From positions 186,001 to 250,000 of the forward strand of contig NZ_SMNQ01000008.1 of NCBI RefSeq assembly GCF_004353505.1: a DNA stretch of 64,000 nt. The letters run 5' to 3'. Positions within the stretch are counted from its first letter, which is position 1. Each line of letters opens with the position of its first letter. A program made the position numbers and the translations under genes. The notes below the pieces were generated by a model. It did no database searches. It had not been told where the DNA came from and worked only from the letters and a program-made list of their open reading frames with translations. Below are positions 8,904-16,413 of this stretch, in pieces. This DNA comes from Streptomyces sp. WAC05374. Its GTDB lineage: Bacteria > Actinomycetota > Actinomycetes > Streptomycetales > Streptomycetaceae.

Positions 8904-9583
8904 CGCGGGTGCTCGTGGTCGACGACGAGCCGCAGATCGTACGCGCCCTCGTGATCAACCTGAAGGCACGGAAGTACGAGGTCGACGCGGCGCCCGACGG
9001 CGCCACCGCCCTCGAGCTGGCCGCCGGCCGCCACCCCGACGTCGTCATCCTCGACCTCGGCCTGCCCGACATGGACGGCGTCGAGGTGATCAAGGGGCTG
9101 CGCGGCTGGACCCGCGTACCGATCCTGGTGCTCTCCGCCCGCCAGACCTCCGACGAGAAGGTCGAGGCCCTGGACGCCGGTGCCGACGACTACGTCACCA
9201 AGCCCTTCGGCATGGACGAGCTGCTCGCACGGCTGCGGGCCGCCGTGCGCCGGGCCGAGCCGGTGGGCGGCGACGACGGCACGATCGTGGTCGAGACGGC
9301 CGGGTTCACGGTCGACCTCGCCGCGAAGAAGGTGCAGCGCGGCGGGCGGGACGTCCGGCTGACGCCCACGGAGTGGCACCTGCTGGAGGTGCTGGTGCGC
9401 AACAGCGGGCGGCTGGTGAGCCAGAAGCAGCTCCTCCAGGAGGTGTGGGGGCCCTCGTACGGCACCGAGACCAACTACCTCCGGGTCTACATGGCCCAGC
9501 TCCGGCGGAAGCTGGAGGCGGACCCCTCGCACCCCCGGCACTTCATCACCGAGCCGGGCATGGGATACCGGTTCGAGCGCTGA
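8900..9583 (+). CDS. kdpE: KdpE-type OmpR-family response regulator
   Basis: This 227-residue regulator has a receiver domain with D52 as the phospho-acceptor in VVILDLGLPDMDG and the conserved Lys in YVTKPFG. Its winged-helix output domain includes LTPTEWHLLEVL, TNYLRVYMAQLRRKLE and the terminal GMGYRF typical of KdpE. Its ATG overlaps the kdpD stop (ATGA), so the two are translationally coupled. It is expected to activate a kdp operon located elsewhere. Genes downstream in the operon direction are unrelated to K+ import until the divergent TrkA pair 1.4 kb away. Confidence 0.95.
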   Translation: MTRVLVVDDEPQIVRALVINLKARKYEVDAAPDGATALELAAGRHPDVVILDLGLPDMDGVEVIKGLRGWTRVPILVLSARQTSDEKVEALDAGADDYVTKPFGMDELLARLRAAVRRAEPVGGDDGTIVVETAGFTVDLAAKKVQRGGRDVRLTPTEWHLLEVLVRNSGRLVSQKQLLQEVWGPSYGTETNYLRVYMAQLRRKLEADPSHPRHFITEPGMGYRFER

Positions 9584-9617
9584 TTCCCCTGACAGTGAGG
9601 GCCGGTACGCTTTCTGT

Positions 9618-10016
9618 ATGAGTGCTGCACCGCGTACCGAGAAGCAGGCCGGCCGGTTCCGCCGGATGCTCGACCGGCTGTCCAGCTCCCAGGGGGAGCT
9701 GGAATCCGAGGAGCTGCGGGAGGACACGCAGGCTTCGGGGTGCATCCGTATCTCGGACTGCGGCGACCGGCAGATCGTGAAGGTGACTGGTACCTTGCGG
9801 ACGGTCACCCTGCGCCCCCTGGCCGGCGTGCCCGCGCTGGAGGCGGAGCTGTTCGACGGCACCGCCCCGCTGGACGTGGTGTGGCTGGGCCGGCGCTCCA
9901 TCGTGGGCATAGAACCGGGCCGCAAGCTCATCGCCACCGGCCGGATCTCCATGAGCCACGGCCGCAGGGTGCTCTTCAACCCCAAATACGAACTCCGACC
10001 GCTCGGACAGGAGTAG
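9618..10016 (+). CDS. OB-fold nucleic-acid-binding domain protein
   Basis: This 132-residue protein has a predicted OB fold (DRQIVKVTGTLRTVTLRPLAGVPALEAELFDGTAPLDVVWLGRR...GRKLIATGRISM). It matches by position the M. tuberculosis Rv2694c family. It starts 34 bp after kdpE and ends 3 bp before the DUF3159 gene, suggesting one transcript with the latter. An N-terminal basic segment KQAGRFRRMLDRLSSS is helical. Nucleic-acid binding is inferred from the fold only. Confidence 0.88.
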   Translation: MSAAPRTEKQAGRFRRMLDRLSSSQGELESEELREDTQASGCIRISDCGDRQIVKVTGTLRTVTLRPLAGVPALEAELFDGTAPLDVVWLGRRSIVGIEPGRKLIATGRISMSHGRRVLFNPKYELRPLGQE

Positions 10017-10019
10017 CCG

Positions 10020-10790
10020 GTGACGTCACTCGACAAGCCGACCACCACCGACCAGGACGCCACTGACGCCACGCAGGGTGCCCACGACTCGAAGGCCGTG
10101 ACGGAAGCGGCCCTGTTCGACGCCTTCGGCGGAGTACGCGGCATGGTGGAGACCGTTCTCCCCGGCCTGCTCTTCGTCACGATCTACACGATCAACAAGG
10201 ACCTGCACCTGTCGGCCATCGCGGCGCTGGGCGTGTCCCTGCTGCTGGTCGCGGTCCGGCTGATCCGCCGCGACACCGTGAAGCACGCCTTCAGCGGCGT
10301 CTTCGGTGTCGCCTTCGGCGTGGTCTTCGCGATGATGACCGGCAACGCCAAGGACTTCTACCTCCCGGGCATGCTCTACACCCTGGGCCTGGGCGTCGCG
10401 TACATCGCCACCACGCTGGCGGGTGTCCCGCTGATCGGCCTCATCCTCGGCCCGGTCTTCAAGGAGAACCTCTCCTGGCGCACCCGCAACCCCGGACGCA
10501 AGAAGGCGTACGCCAAGGCCAGCTACGCCTGGGGCCTGATCCTGCTCGCCAAGTGCGCGATCCTCTTCCCGCTGTACTGGTGGGCGGACACCACCCAGCT
10601 CGGCTGGGTGCTGGTGACGCTGAAGATCCCGCCGTTCCTGCTCGCGGTGTACCTGACGTGGGTGTTCCTGGCGAAGGCGCCGCCGCCGATCGACGTGTTC
10701 GCGGAGATGGAGGCGGAGGAGCGCGCCGAGAAGGAGCGCAAGGCCGCGGCCGCCGCGCAGGCGGCCCAGCCGCACCGCCGCGAGGCCTGA
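10020..10790 (+). CDS. DUF3159 integral membrane protein
   Basis: This 256-residue membrane protein of the DUF3159 family has about six hydrophobic segments between residues 40 and 220 (for example LPGLLFVTIYTINK, SAIAALGVSLLLVAV, VFGVAFGVVFAMMTG). A hydrophilic acidic/basic tail is rich in Glu, Arg and Ala. It uses a GTG start 3 bp after the OB-fold gene. It matches the position of Rv2693c. Its proximity to K+ genes is conserved, but a transport role has not been shown and is only inference. Confidence 0.9.
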   Translation: MTSLDKPTTTDQDATDATQGAHDSKAVTEAALFDAFGGVRGMVETVLPGLLFVTIYTINKDLHLSAIAALGVSLLLVAVRLIRRDTVKHAFSGVFGVAFGVVFAMMTGNAKDFYLPGMLYTLGLGVAYIATTLAGVPLIGLILGPVFKENLSWRTRNPGRKKAYAKASYAWGLILLAKCAILFPLYWWADTTQLGWVLVTLKIPPFLLAVYLTWVFLAKAPPPIDVFAEMEAEERAEKERKAAAAAQAAQPHRREA

Positions 10791-10817
10791 GCCCCGCCAC
10801 GCCCGGCCCGGGCGCCT

Positions 10818-10879
10818 GAGCCGCTACGGCCCGCGCCCGCCCGGCCGTGCGCGCGAGCCGCTACGGCCCGCGCCCGCCC
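10818..10879. repeat. 25-bp direct repeat pair between convergent genes
   Basis: A 25-bp unit starting GAGCCGCTACGGCCCGCGCC occurs at 10818-10842 and again at 10855-10879, 37 bp apart. A second, imperfect short repeat (CGCGCGGGCTCA) occurs twice near 10935-10970. These lie in the gap between convergent DUF3159 and TrkA genes and flank the terminator hairpin. They probably reflect replication slippage in non-coding DNA. Confidence 0.6.
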
Positions 10880-10886
10880 GTACGAC

Positions 10887-10922
10887 GAGGGGCCCGGGAC
10901 CGTCACCGGTCCCGGGCCCCTC
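10887..10922. terminator. Strong bidirectional terminator hairpin
   Basis: A perfect 16-bp stem (GAGGGGCCCGGGACCG paired with its complement at 10907-10922) closes a four-base TCAC loop between two convergent genes. It should end transcription from both sides. Confidence 0.85.
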
Positions 10923-10984
10923 GATGGCGTCCCGCGCGGGCTCATCGGCGTTCCGCGCGGGCTCAGCGGCATCCCGCACGCGCC

Positions 10985-11662
10985 TCAGCCGGCGGCGTCC
11001 TCGCGGCGTACCGAGAGGAGGTCCTCGAGCTGCTCCTCGCGGGCCTGGGCCGCGACGAACAGCAGCTCGTCACCGGCCTCCAGCGTCTCCTCCGGGCTCG
11101 GCGTCAGGACGCGCGAGCCACGGATGATCGTGACCAGCGAGGTGTCCTGCGGCCAGGCCACGTCGCCCACGGACGTACCGGCCACGGCCGACTCCGGCGG
11201 CAGCGTGAGCTCCACGAGGTTCGCGTCGCCGTGACTGAAGCGCAGCAGCCGGACCAGGTCGCCGACGCTCACCGCCTCCTCCACCAGCGCCGACATCAGG
11301 CGCGGCGTGGAGACGGCGACGTCCACGCCCCACGACTCGTTGAACAGCCACTCGTTCTTCGGGTTGTTGACCCGGGCCACCACCCGGGGCACCCCGTACT
11401 CGGTCTTGGCCAGCAGCGAGACGACCAGGTTCACCTTGTCGTCGCCGGTCGCCGCGATGACCACGTTGCAGCGCTGGAGCGCGGCCTCGTCCAGCGAGGT
11501 GATCTCGCAGGCGTCCGCCAGCAGCCACTCCGCCTGCGGCACCCGCTCCACCGAGATCGCGGTCGGCGCCTTGTCGATGAGCAGCACCTCGTGCCCGTTC
11601 TCCAGCAGCTCGCCCGCGATGGAACGGCCCACCGCGCCGGCGCCCGCAATAGCGACCCGCAT
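10985..11662 (-). CDS. trkA: TrkA-type K+ uptake regulatory subunit (second of pair; ceoC-like)
   Basis: This 225-residue cytoplasmic protein has an N-terminal Rossmann RCK domain (MRVAIAGAGAVGRSIAGELL, GxGxxG, with acidic LLID at the second strand) and a C-terminal TrkA-C domain from about residue 135. RCK subunits bind nucleotides and gate Trk/Ktr K+ channels. Its ATG overlaps the stop of the upstream TrkA gene. By order it corresponds to M. tuberculosis CeoC (Rv2692). No channel subunit is adjacent. Confidence 0.9.
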   Translation of the reverse strand: MRVAIAGAGAVGRSIAGELLENGHEVLLIDKAPTAISVERVPQAEWLLADACEITSLDEAALQRCNVVIAATGDDKVNLVVSLLAKTEYGVPRVVARVNNPKNEWLFNESWGVDVAVSTPRLMSALVEEAVSVGDLVRLLRFSHGDANLVELTLPPESAVAGTSVGDVAWPQDTSLVTIIRGSRVLTPSPEETLEAGDELLFVAAQAREEQLEDLLSVRREDAAG

Positions 11663-12330
11663 CAGTGACCGCCCTCCTCAGGCCCCTCGGCGAACGCCGC
11701 CTCGACCTTCTCGATCTCGTCCGTCCGCATCATCACGTGCACCAGGTCGCCCTCCTGCAGCACCGTCTGCGACGTCGGCAGGATCGCCTCGCCCAGCCGG
11801 GTGAGGAAGGCGACGCGTACGCCGGTCTCCTCCTGGAGCCGGCTCACCTTGTGCCCGATCCACGACGGGGAGGTGTGCACCTCGGCGAGCTGGACGCCGC
11901 CGCTCGGGTCCCGCCACAGCGTCTCCGCGCCGGACGGCAGCAGCCGCCGCAGCATCTGGTCGGCGGTCCAGCGCACGGTCGCGACCGTCGGGATGCCGAG
12001 CCGCTGGTACACCTCGGCGCGCCGGGGATCGTAGATGCGGGCGGCGACGTTCTCGATGCCGAACATCTCGCGGGCGACCCGCGCCGCGATGATGTTGGAG
12101 TTGTCGCCGCTGCTCACCGCGGCGAACGCCCCGGCCTCCTCGATCCCCGCCTCACGCAGGGTGTCCTGGTCGAAGCCGACGCCCGTGACGCGCCGCCCGC
12201 CGAAACCGGAGCCCAGGCGCCGGAACGCCGTCGGGTCCTGGTCGATGACGGCGACCGTGTGCCCCTGCTGTTCCAGGGTCTGCGCGAGTGCGGCTCCCAC
12301 TCGCCCGCAGCCCATGATGACGATGTGCAC
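11662..12330 (-). CDS. trkA: TrkA-type K+ uptake regulatory subunit (first of pair; ceoB-like)
   Basis: This 222-residue RCK protein starts MHIVIMGCGRVGAALAQTLE, with the nucleotide-binding GCGRVG loop and VIDQD acidic strand end, followed by a TrkA-C domain. It forms an overlapping two-gene operon with the next TrkA gene (shared base 11662) and diverges from the APC permease gene. It corresponds to CeoB (Rv2691) by order. The two subunits probably form a hetero-oligomeric ring controlling a K+ transporter encoded elsewhere. Confidence 0.9.
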   Translation of the reverse strand: MHIVIMGCGRVGAALAQTLEQQGHTVAVIDQDPTAFRRLGSGFGGRRVTGVGFDQDTLREAGIEEAGAFAAVSSGDNSNIIAARVAREMFGIENVAARIYDPRRAEVYQRLGIPTVATVRWTADQMLRRLLPSGAETLWRDPSGGVQLAEVHTSPSWIGHKVSRLQEETGVRVAFLTRLGEAILPTSQTVLQEGDLVHVMMRTDEIEKVEAAFAEGPEEGGH

Positions 12331-12637
12331 GTCCGCTTACCCCGCACTCCTGGTCATCTTGCTGACCTGCGAAAACACCCTGCTCACTCTTCTCTCTCAG
12401 CCTGCGTGCGGTGTTGCCTGATGATGAGCTTATGCCGCCACACGGCTGTTGCCCTCATCCGAGGCGGCCGACGCGTGGTCCGGGCCCCCGCACGGAACGC
12501 GGTACGCGGCAAAAGCGACGGTCCGGTGGCCCACGTCACAGCTTTCTGTGCCGTCCGCGTTAAGGGAACGCAAGTTTCTGGCGGAACGACGGGTGGTGGG
12601 TGGGCGGGTCCGATTTCAAGCGCTTACGATCCTCTGC
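12331..12637. promoter_or_regulatory. Divergent promoter region between trkA pair and APC permease
   Basis: No gene is supported in this 307-bp gap. On the plus strand a TACGAT hexamer at 12625-12630 sits 8 nt before the permease GTG, where a -10 box of a leaderless transcript would lie. I see no convincing -35 box. The trkA promoter must also lie here. Confidence 0.4.
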
Positions 12638-14701
12638 GTGTCCAAACTGACCGACGTGCCCAAACGGATCCTGATCGGCCGGGCGCTGCGCAGCGACAGG
12701 CTGGGAGAGACCCTCCTCCCCAAACGCATCGCACTCCCCGTCTTCGCGTCCGACCCGCTTTCCTCGGTGGCGTACGCGCCGGGAGAGGTCCTGCTGGTCC
12801 TCTCCATCGCGGGTGTGTCGGCCTACCACTTCAGCCCCTGGATCGCGCTCGCCGTCGTGGTCCTGATGTTCACGGTGGTCGCCTCGTACCGCCAGAACGT
12901 CCACGCGTACCCCAGCGGCGGCGGGGACTACGAGGTGGCGAACACCAACCTCGGCCCCAAGGCGGGCCTGACCGTCGCCTCCGCCCTCCTCGTCGACTAC
13001 GTGCTGACCGTGGCCGTCTCCATCTCCTCCGGAGTGGAGAACCTCGGTTCCGCCATTCCCTTCGTCGTCGAGCACAAGGTGCTCTCCGCGATAGCGATAA
13101 TCCTGCTCCTCACACTCATGAACCTCCGAGGTGTGAAGGAATCCGGCAAGCTCTTCGCGATTCCCACCTATGTGTTCGTCGCCGGTGTCTTCATCATGAT
13201 CTTGTGGGGCGCGTACAAGGGAATCGTCCTCGACGAGACCATGAAGGCTCCCACCGCCGATTTCGAGATCCGCCCGGAACACGAAGGACTCGCCGGGCTC
13301 GCGCTCGTCTTCCTGCTCCTGCGCGCCTTCTCCTCCGGCTGTGCCGCGCTCACCGGCGTCGAGGCGATCAGCAACGGCGTGCCCGCCTTCCGCAAGCCGA
13401 AGAGCAGGAACGCCGCGACGACCCTCGCCCTGATGGGCGGCCTGGCCGTCACCATGTTCTGCGGGATCATCGGCCTGGCCATGGCCACCGACGTGAAGAT
13501 GGCCGAGCAGCCCGCCCACGACCTGATCCGCGACGGCGTGCCGGTCGGCCCCGAGTACGTACAGAACCCGGTCATCTCCCAGGTCGCGGCCGCCGTCTTC
13601 GGCGACGGCACGTTCTTCTTCATCCTGCTGGCCGCCGCCACCGCGCTCGTGCTGTTCCTCGCCGCGAACACCGCGTACAACGGCTTCCCGCTCCTCGGCT
13701 CGATCCTCGCCCAGGACCGCTACCTGCCGCGCCAGCTCCACACGCGCGGTGACCGGCTCGCCTTCTCCAACGGCATCGTGCTCCTCGCCGGCGCCGCCAT
13801 CCTGCTGGTGTGGCTGTACGGGGCGGACTCGACCCGGCTGATCCAGCTCTACATCGTCGGCGTCTTCGTCTCCTTCACGCTCAGCCAGACCGGCATGGTG
13901 CGGCACTGGAACCGCCACCTGAAGACCGAGCACGACCCGGCGCGCCGCCGCCGCATGATCCGCTCCCGCGCGATCAACACCTTCGGCGCCTTCTTCACCG
14001 GCCTGGTCCTCGTCGTCGTGCTGGCGACGAAGTTCACGCACGGCGCCTGGGTCGCCCTGCTCGGCATGGTCATCTTCTACGGGACGATGACCGCGATCCG
14101 TAAGCACTACGACCGGGTCGCCGAGGAGATCGCCGCCCCCGACGCGCCCAGCGACGACACCGTCCGGCCCTCCCGCGTCCACTCCATCGTGCTGGTCTCC
14201 AAGGTCCACCGCCCGACCCTGCGGGCCGTCGCGTACGCCAAGCTGATGCGCTCCGACAAGCTGGAGGCGCTCAGCATCAACGTCGACCCGGCCGAGACCA
14301 AGGCGCTCAAGGCCGAGTGGGAGCGGCGCGGCATCAACGTCCCGCTCAAGATCCTCGACTCCCCGTACCGCGAGATCACGCGGCCGGTCGTCGAGTACGT
14401 CAAGGGCATCCGCCGCGAGAGCCCGCGCGACGCGGTGAGCGTGATCATCCCCGAGTACGTGGTGGGGCACTGGTACGAGCACCTGCTGCACAACCAGAGC
14501 GCGCTGCGCCTCAAGGGCCGGCTGCTGTTCACCCCGGGCGTGATGGTGACGTCGGTGCCGTACCAGCTCCAGTCGTCCGAGGTCGCGAAGAAGCGCGAGA
14601 AGAAGCGCCAGGAGTGGAACGCACCCGGTTCGGTGCGCCGCGGCCCGGCCGTCGAGCGCCCCAAGGAGCCGACGGCGAAAAGCGGACGGCCGGGGACGTA
14701 G
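12638..14701 (+). CDS. APC-superfamily amino acid/K+ permease
   Basis: This 687-residue protein starts VSKLTDVPKRILIGRALRSD and has the conserved LPVFASDPLSSVAYAPGEVLLVL of the first membrane helix. About 12 transmembrane helices end near residue 490, and a soluble C-terminal domain of about 200 residues follows (DDTVRPSRVHSIVLVSKVHRPTLRAVAYA). This matches the Rv2690c family, related to KUP/APC transporters. Next to two RCK genes, K+ transport is plausible but not proven. The GTG start lacks a ribosome site and has a -10-like hexamer 8 nt upstream, so translation may be leaderless. The shorter ORF start is preferred over an Arg-rich upstream extension. Confidence 0.88.
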   Translation: MSKLTDVPKRILIGRALRSDRLGETLLPKRIALPVFASDPLSSVAYAPGEVLLVLSIAGVSAYHFSPWIALAVVVLMFTVVASYRQNVHAYPSGGGDYEVANTNLGPKAGLTVASALLVDYVLTVAVSISSGVENLGSAIPFVVEHKVLSAIAIILLLTLMNLRGVKESGKLFAIPTYVFVAGVFIMILWGAYKGIVLDETMKAPTADFEIRPEHEGLAGLALVFLLLRAFSSGCAALTGVEAISNGVPAFRKPKSRNAATTLALMGGLAVTMFCGIIGLAMATDVKMAEQPAHDLIRDGVPVGPEYVQNPVISQVAAAVFGDGTFFFILLAAATALVLFLAANTAYNGFPLLGSILAQDRYLPRQLHTRGDRLAFSNGIVLLAGAAILLVWLYGADSTRLIQLYIVGVFVSFTLSQTGMVRHWNRHLKTEHDPARRRRMIRSRAINTFGAFFTGLVLVVVLATKFTHGAWVALLGMVIFYGTMTAIRKHYDRVAEEIAAPDAPSDDTVRPSRVHSIVLVSKVHRPTLRAVAYAKLMRSDKLEALSINVDPAETKALKAEWERRGINVPLKILDSPYREITRPVVEYVKGIRRESPRDAVSVIIPEYVVGHWYEHLLHNQSALRLKGRLLFTPGVMVTSVPYQLQSSEVAKKREKKRQEWNAPGSVRRGPAVERPKEPTAKSGRPGT

Positions 14702-14707
14702 ACTGGT

Positions 14708-14727
14708 GGGCTGCCGCCTGGCAGCCC
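14708..14727 (+). terminator. Hairpin between permease and methyltransferase genes
   Basis: GGGCTGCC and GGCAGCCC pair around a four-base loop, 7 bp after the permease stop and 27 bp before the next start. It may attenuate read-through or stabilise the upstream message. Confidence 0.6.
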
Positions 14728-14754
14728 CCGTCTCACTCCTGGAGTCACCCCGTC

Positions 14755-16080
14755 ATGCCAAACGCACCCGAGTCCTCCCTCGTCGGGGAGGAGTACGAGG
14801 TCGAGGTCGGCCCCGTCGCGCATGGCGGCCACTGCATCGCCCGCACCGACGAGGGCCGCGTGCTGTTCGTCCGGCACGCCCTGCCCGGTGAGAAGGTCGT
14901 CGTCCGGGTCACGGAGGGCTCCGCGGACTCCCGCTTCCTGCGCGCCGACGCCGTCCGCGTCCTGGAGGCGTCCAAGGACCGGGTCGAGGCGCCCTGCCCG
15001 TACGCCGGCCCCGGCAAGTGCGGCGGCTGCGACTGGCAGCACGCCAAGCCCGGCGCCCAGCGCCGCCTGAAGGGCGAGGTCGTCGCCGAGCAGCTCAAGC
15101 GGCTCGCCGGCCTGACGCCCGAGGAGGCCGGCTGGGACGGCACGGTCGTGCCGGCCGAGGGCGACAAGGTCCCGGCGGGCGAGGTACCGGCCTGGCGCAC
15201 GCGCGTCCAGTACGCCGTGGACGCCTCCGGCCACGCGGGCCTGCGCAAGCACCGCTCGCACGAGGTCCAGCCGATCGACCGCTGCCTGATCGCCGCGCCG
15301 GGCGTCAGCGAGCTGGGCATCGAGCAGCGGGACTGGTCCGGGATGGCCTCGGTCGACGCCATCGCCGCGAGCGGCTCCCAGGACCGCCAGGTCGTCCTCA
15401 CGCCCCGCCCGGGCGCCCGCCTCCCGCTCGTCGAGCTGGACAAGCCGGTGTCGGTCCTCCGGGTCGCCGAGGACGGGGGAGTGCACCGCGTGCACGGGCG
15501 CCCCTTCGTGCGCGAGCGCGCCGACGACCGCACGTACCGCGTCGGCAACGGCGGCTTCTGGCAGGTCCACCCCAAGGCCGCCGACACCCTGGTCCGCGCC
15601 GTCATGCAGGGCCTGCTGCCCCGCAAGGGCGACACGGCCCTGGACCTCTACTGCGGCGTCGGCCTCTTCGCCGGCGCCCTCGCCGACCGCGTGGGCGACA
15701 AGGGCGCGGTCCTCGGCATCGAGTCGGGCAAGCGCGCGGTGGAGGACGCCCGCCACAACCTCCAGCACTTCGACCGCGTCCGCATCGAGCAGGGCAAGGT
15801 CGAACAGGCCCTCCCGCGCACGGGCATCACGGAGGTCGACCTCATCGTCCTCGACCCGCCCCGCGCCGGCGCCGGCAAGCAGACGGTCCACCACCTGGCC
15901 GGCCTCGGCGCCCGCCGCATCGCCTACGTCGCCTGCGACCCCGCCGCCCTGGCGCGGGACCTCGCCTACTTCCGCGACACGGGCTACAAGCCGCGCACGC
16001 TCCGGGCGTTCGACCTGTTCCCGATGACCCACCACGTGGAGTGCGTCGCCATCCTCGAACCGGCCGCAAAGGGCTCCTGA
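14755..16080 (+). CDS. TRAM-domain RNA 5-methyluridine methyltransferase (TrmA/RlmD family)
   Basis: This 441-residue enzyme should transfer a methyl group from SAM to C5 of a uridine in rRNA or tRNA. It has an N-terminal TRAM domain (YEVEVGPVAHGGHCIAR) and a cysteine cluster CPYAGPGKCGGCDWQH with a further Cys nearby that fits the [4Fe-4S] site of RlmD-type enzymes. The SAM motif is DLYCGVGLFAG, with LDPPRAG and the catalytic-Cys motif AYVACDPAALARDL near the C terminus. M. tuberculosis Rv2689c is the positional equivalent. It is the last gene of the conserved core; accessory DNA begins just after its stop. Confidence 0.93.
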   Translation: MPNAPESSLVGEEYEVEVGPVAHGGHCIARTDEGRVLFVRHALPGEKVVVRVTEGSADSRFLRADAVRVLEASKDRVEAPCPYAGPGKCGGCDWQHAKPGAQRRLKGEVVAEQLKRLAGLTPEEAGWDGTVVPAEGDKVPAGEVPAWRTRVQYAVDASGHAGLRKHRSHEVQPIDRCLIAAPGVSELGIEQRDWSGMASVDAIAASGSQDRQVVLTPRPGARLPLVELDKPVSVLRVAEDGGVHRVHGRPFVRERADDRTYRVGNGGFWQVHPKAADTLVRAVMQGLLPRKGDTALDLYCGVGLFAGALADRVGDKGAVLGIESGKRAVEDARHNLQHFDRVRIEQGKVEQALPRTGITEVDLIVLDPPRAGAGKQTVHHLAGLGARRIAYVACDPAALARDLAYFRDTGYKPRTLRAFDLFPMTHHVECVAILEPAAKGS

Positions 16081-16413
16081 CCTGCGGTTTTGCGCGTGCG
16101 CATTATGTGCGATGTGGGCGTTACGGGCGATATCTTGACGCTGAAATGACGCTCGTGACGCTCATTTGACGCTCGTTCTGATGGGGTGTCAGGCGACTTG
16201 CTGGACAGGTCAGGTCCTCGGAAGGGTGGCGTGTGTCGGTCACCAGATGCTGCGTGGTCCTTGCCGCGATCGGCTGCCTGTCCATGAACTGAGGACACGG
16301 TCAGCGTCGGATAGGAGTGACAGGACCGTCCGTGGCAAAGCCCTTCATGGCTCCTCCTCACTCAGTAGGATCACCGACGGAGCGTGGTGGGAGACGTGCG
16401 GGGGAGCGGCGGT
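16081..16413 (+). promoter_or_regulatory. Core/accessory junction with phased TGACGCT repeats
   Basis: No gene is supported in this 333-bp gap. Four copies of TGACGCT start at 16136, 16147, 16156 and 16167, spaced 11, 9 and 11 bp, about one DNA turn apart on the same face. This looks like a direct-repeat operator or activator array for the large ATPase gene downstream, or a remnant of an element end. No tRNA or integrase is present at the junction. Confidence 0.45.

Noticed and set aside
12560..14491. 643-codon minus-strand frame opposite the APC permease
   Set aside because: Low-complexity His/Asp/Gly-rich shadow of a clear membrane protein on the plus strand.
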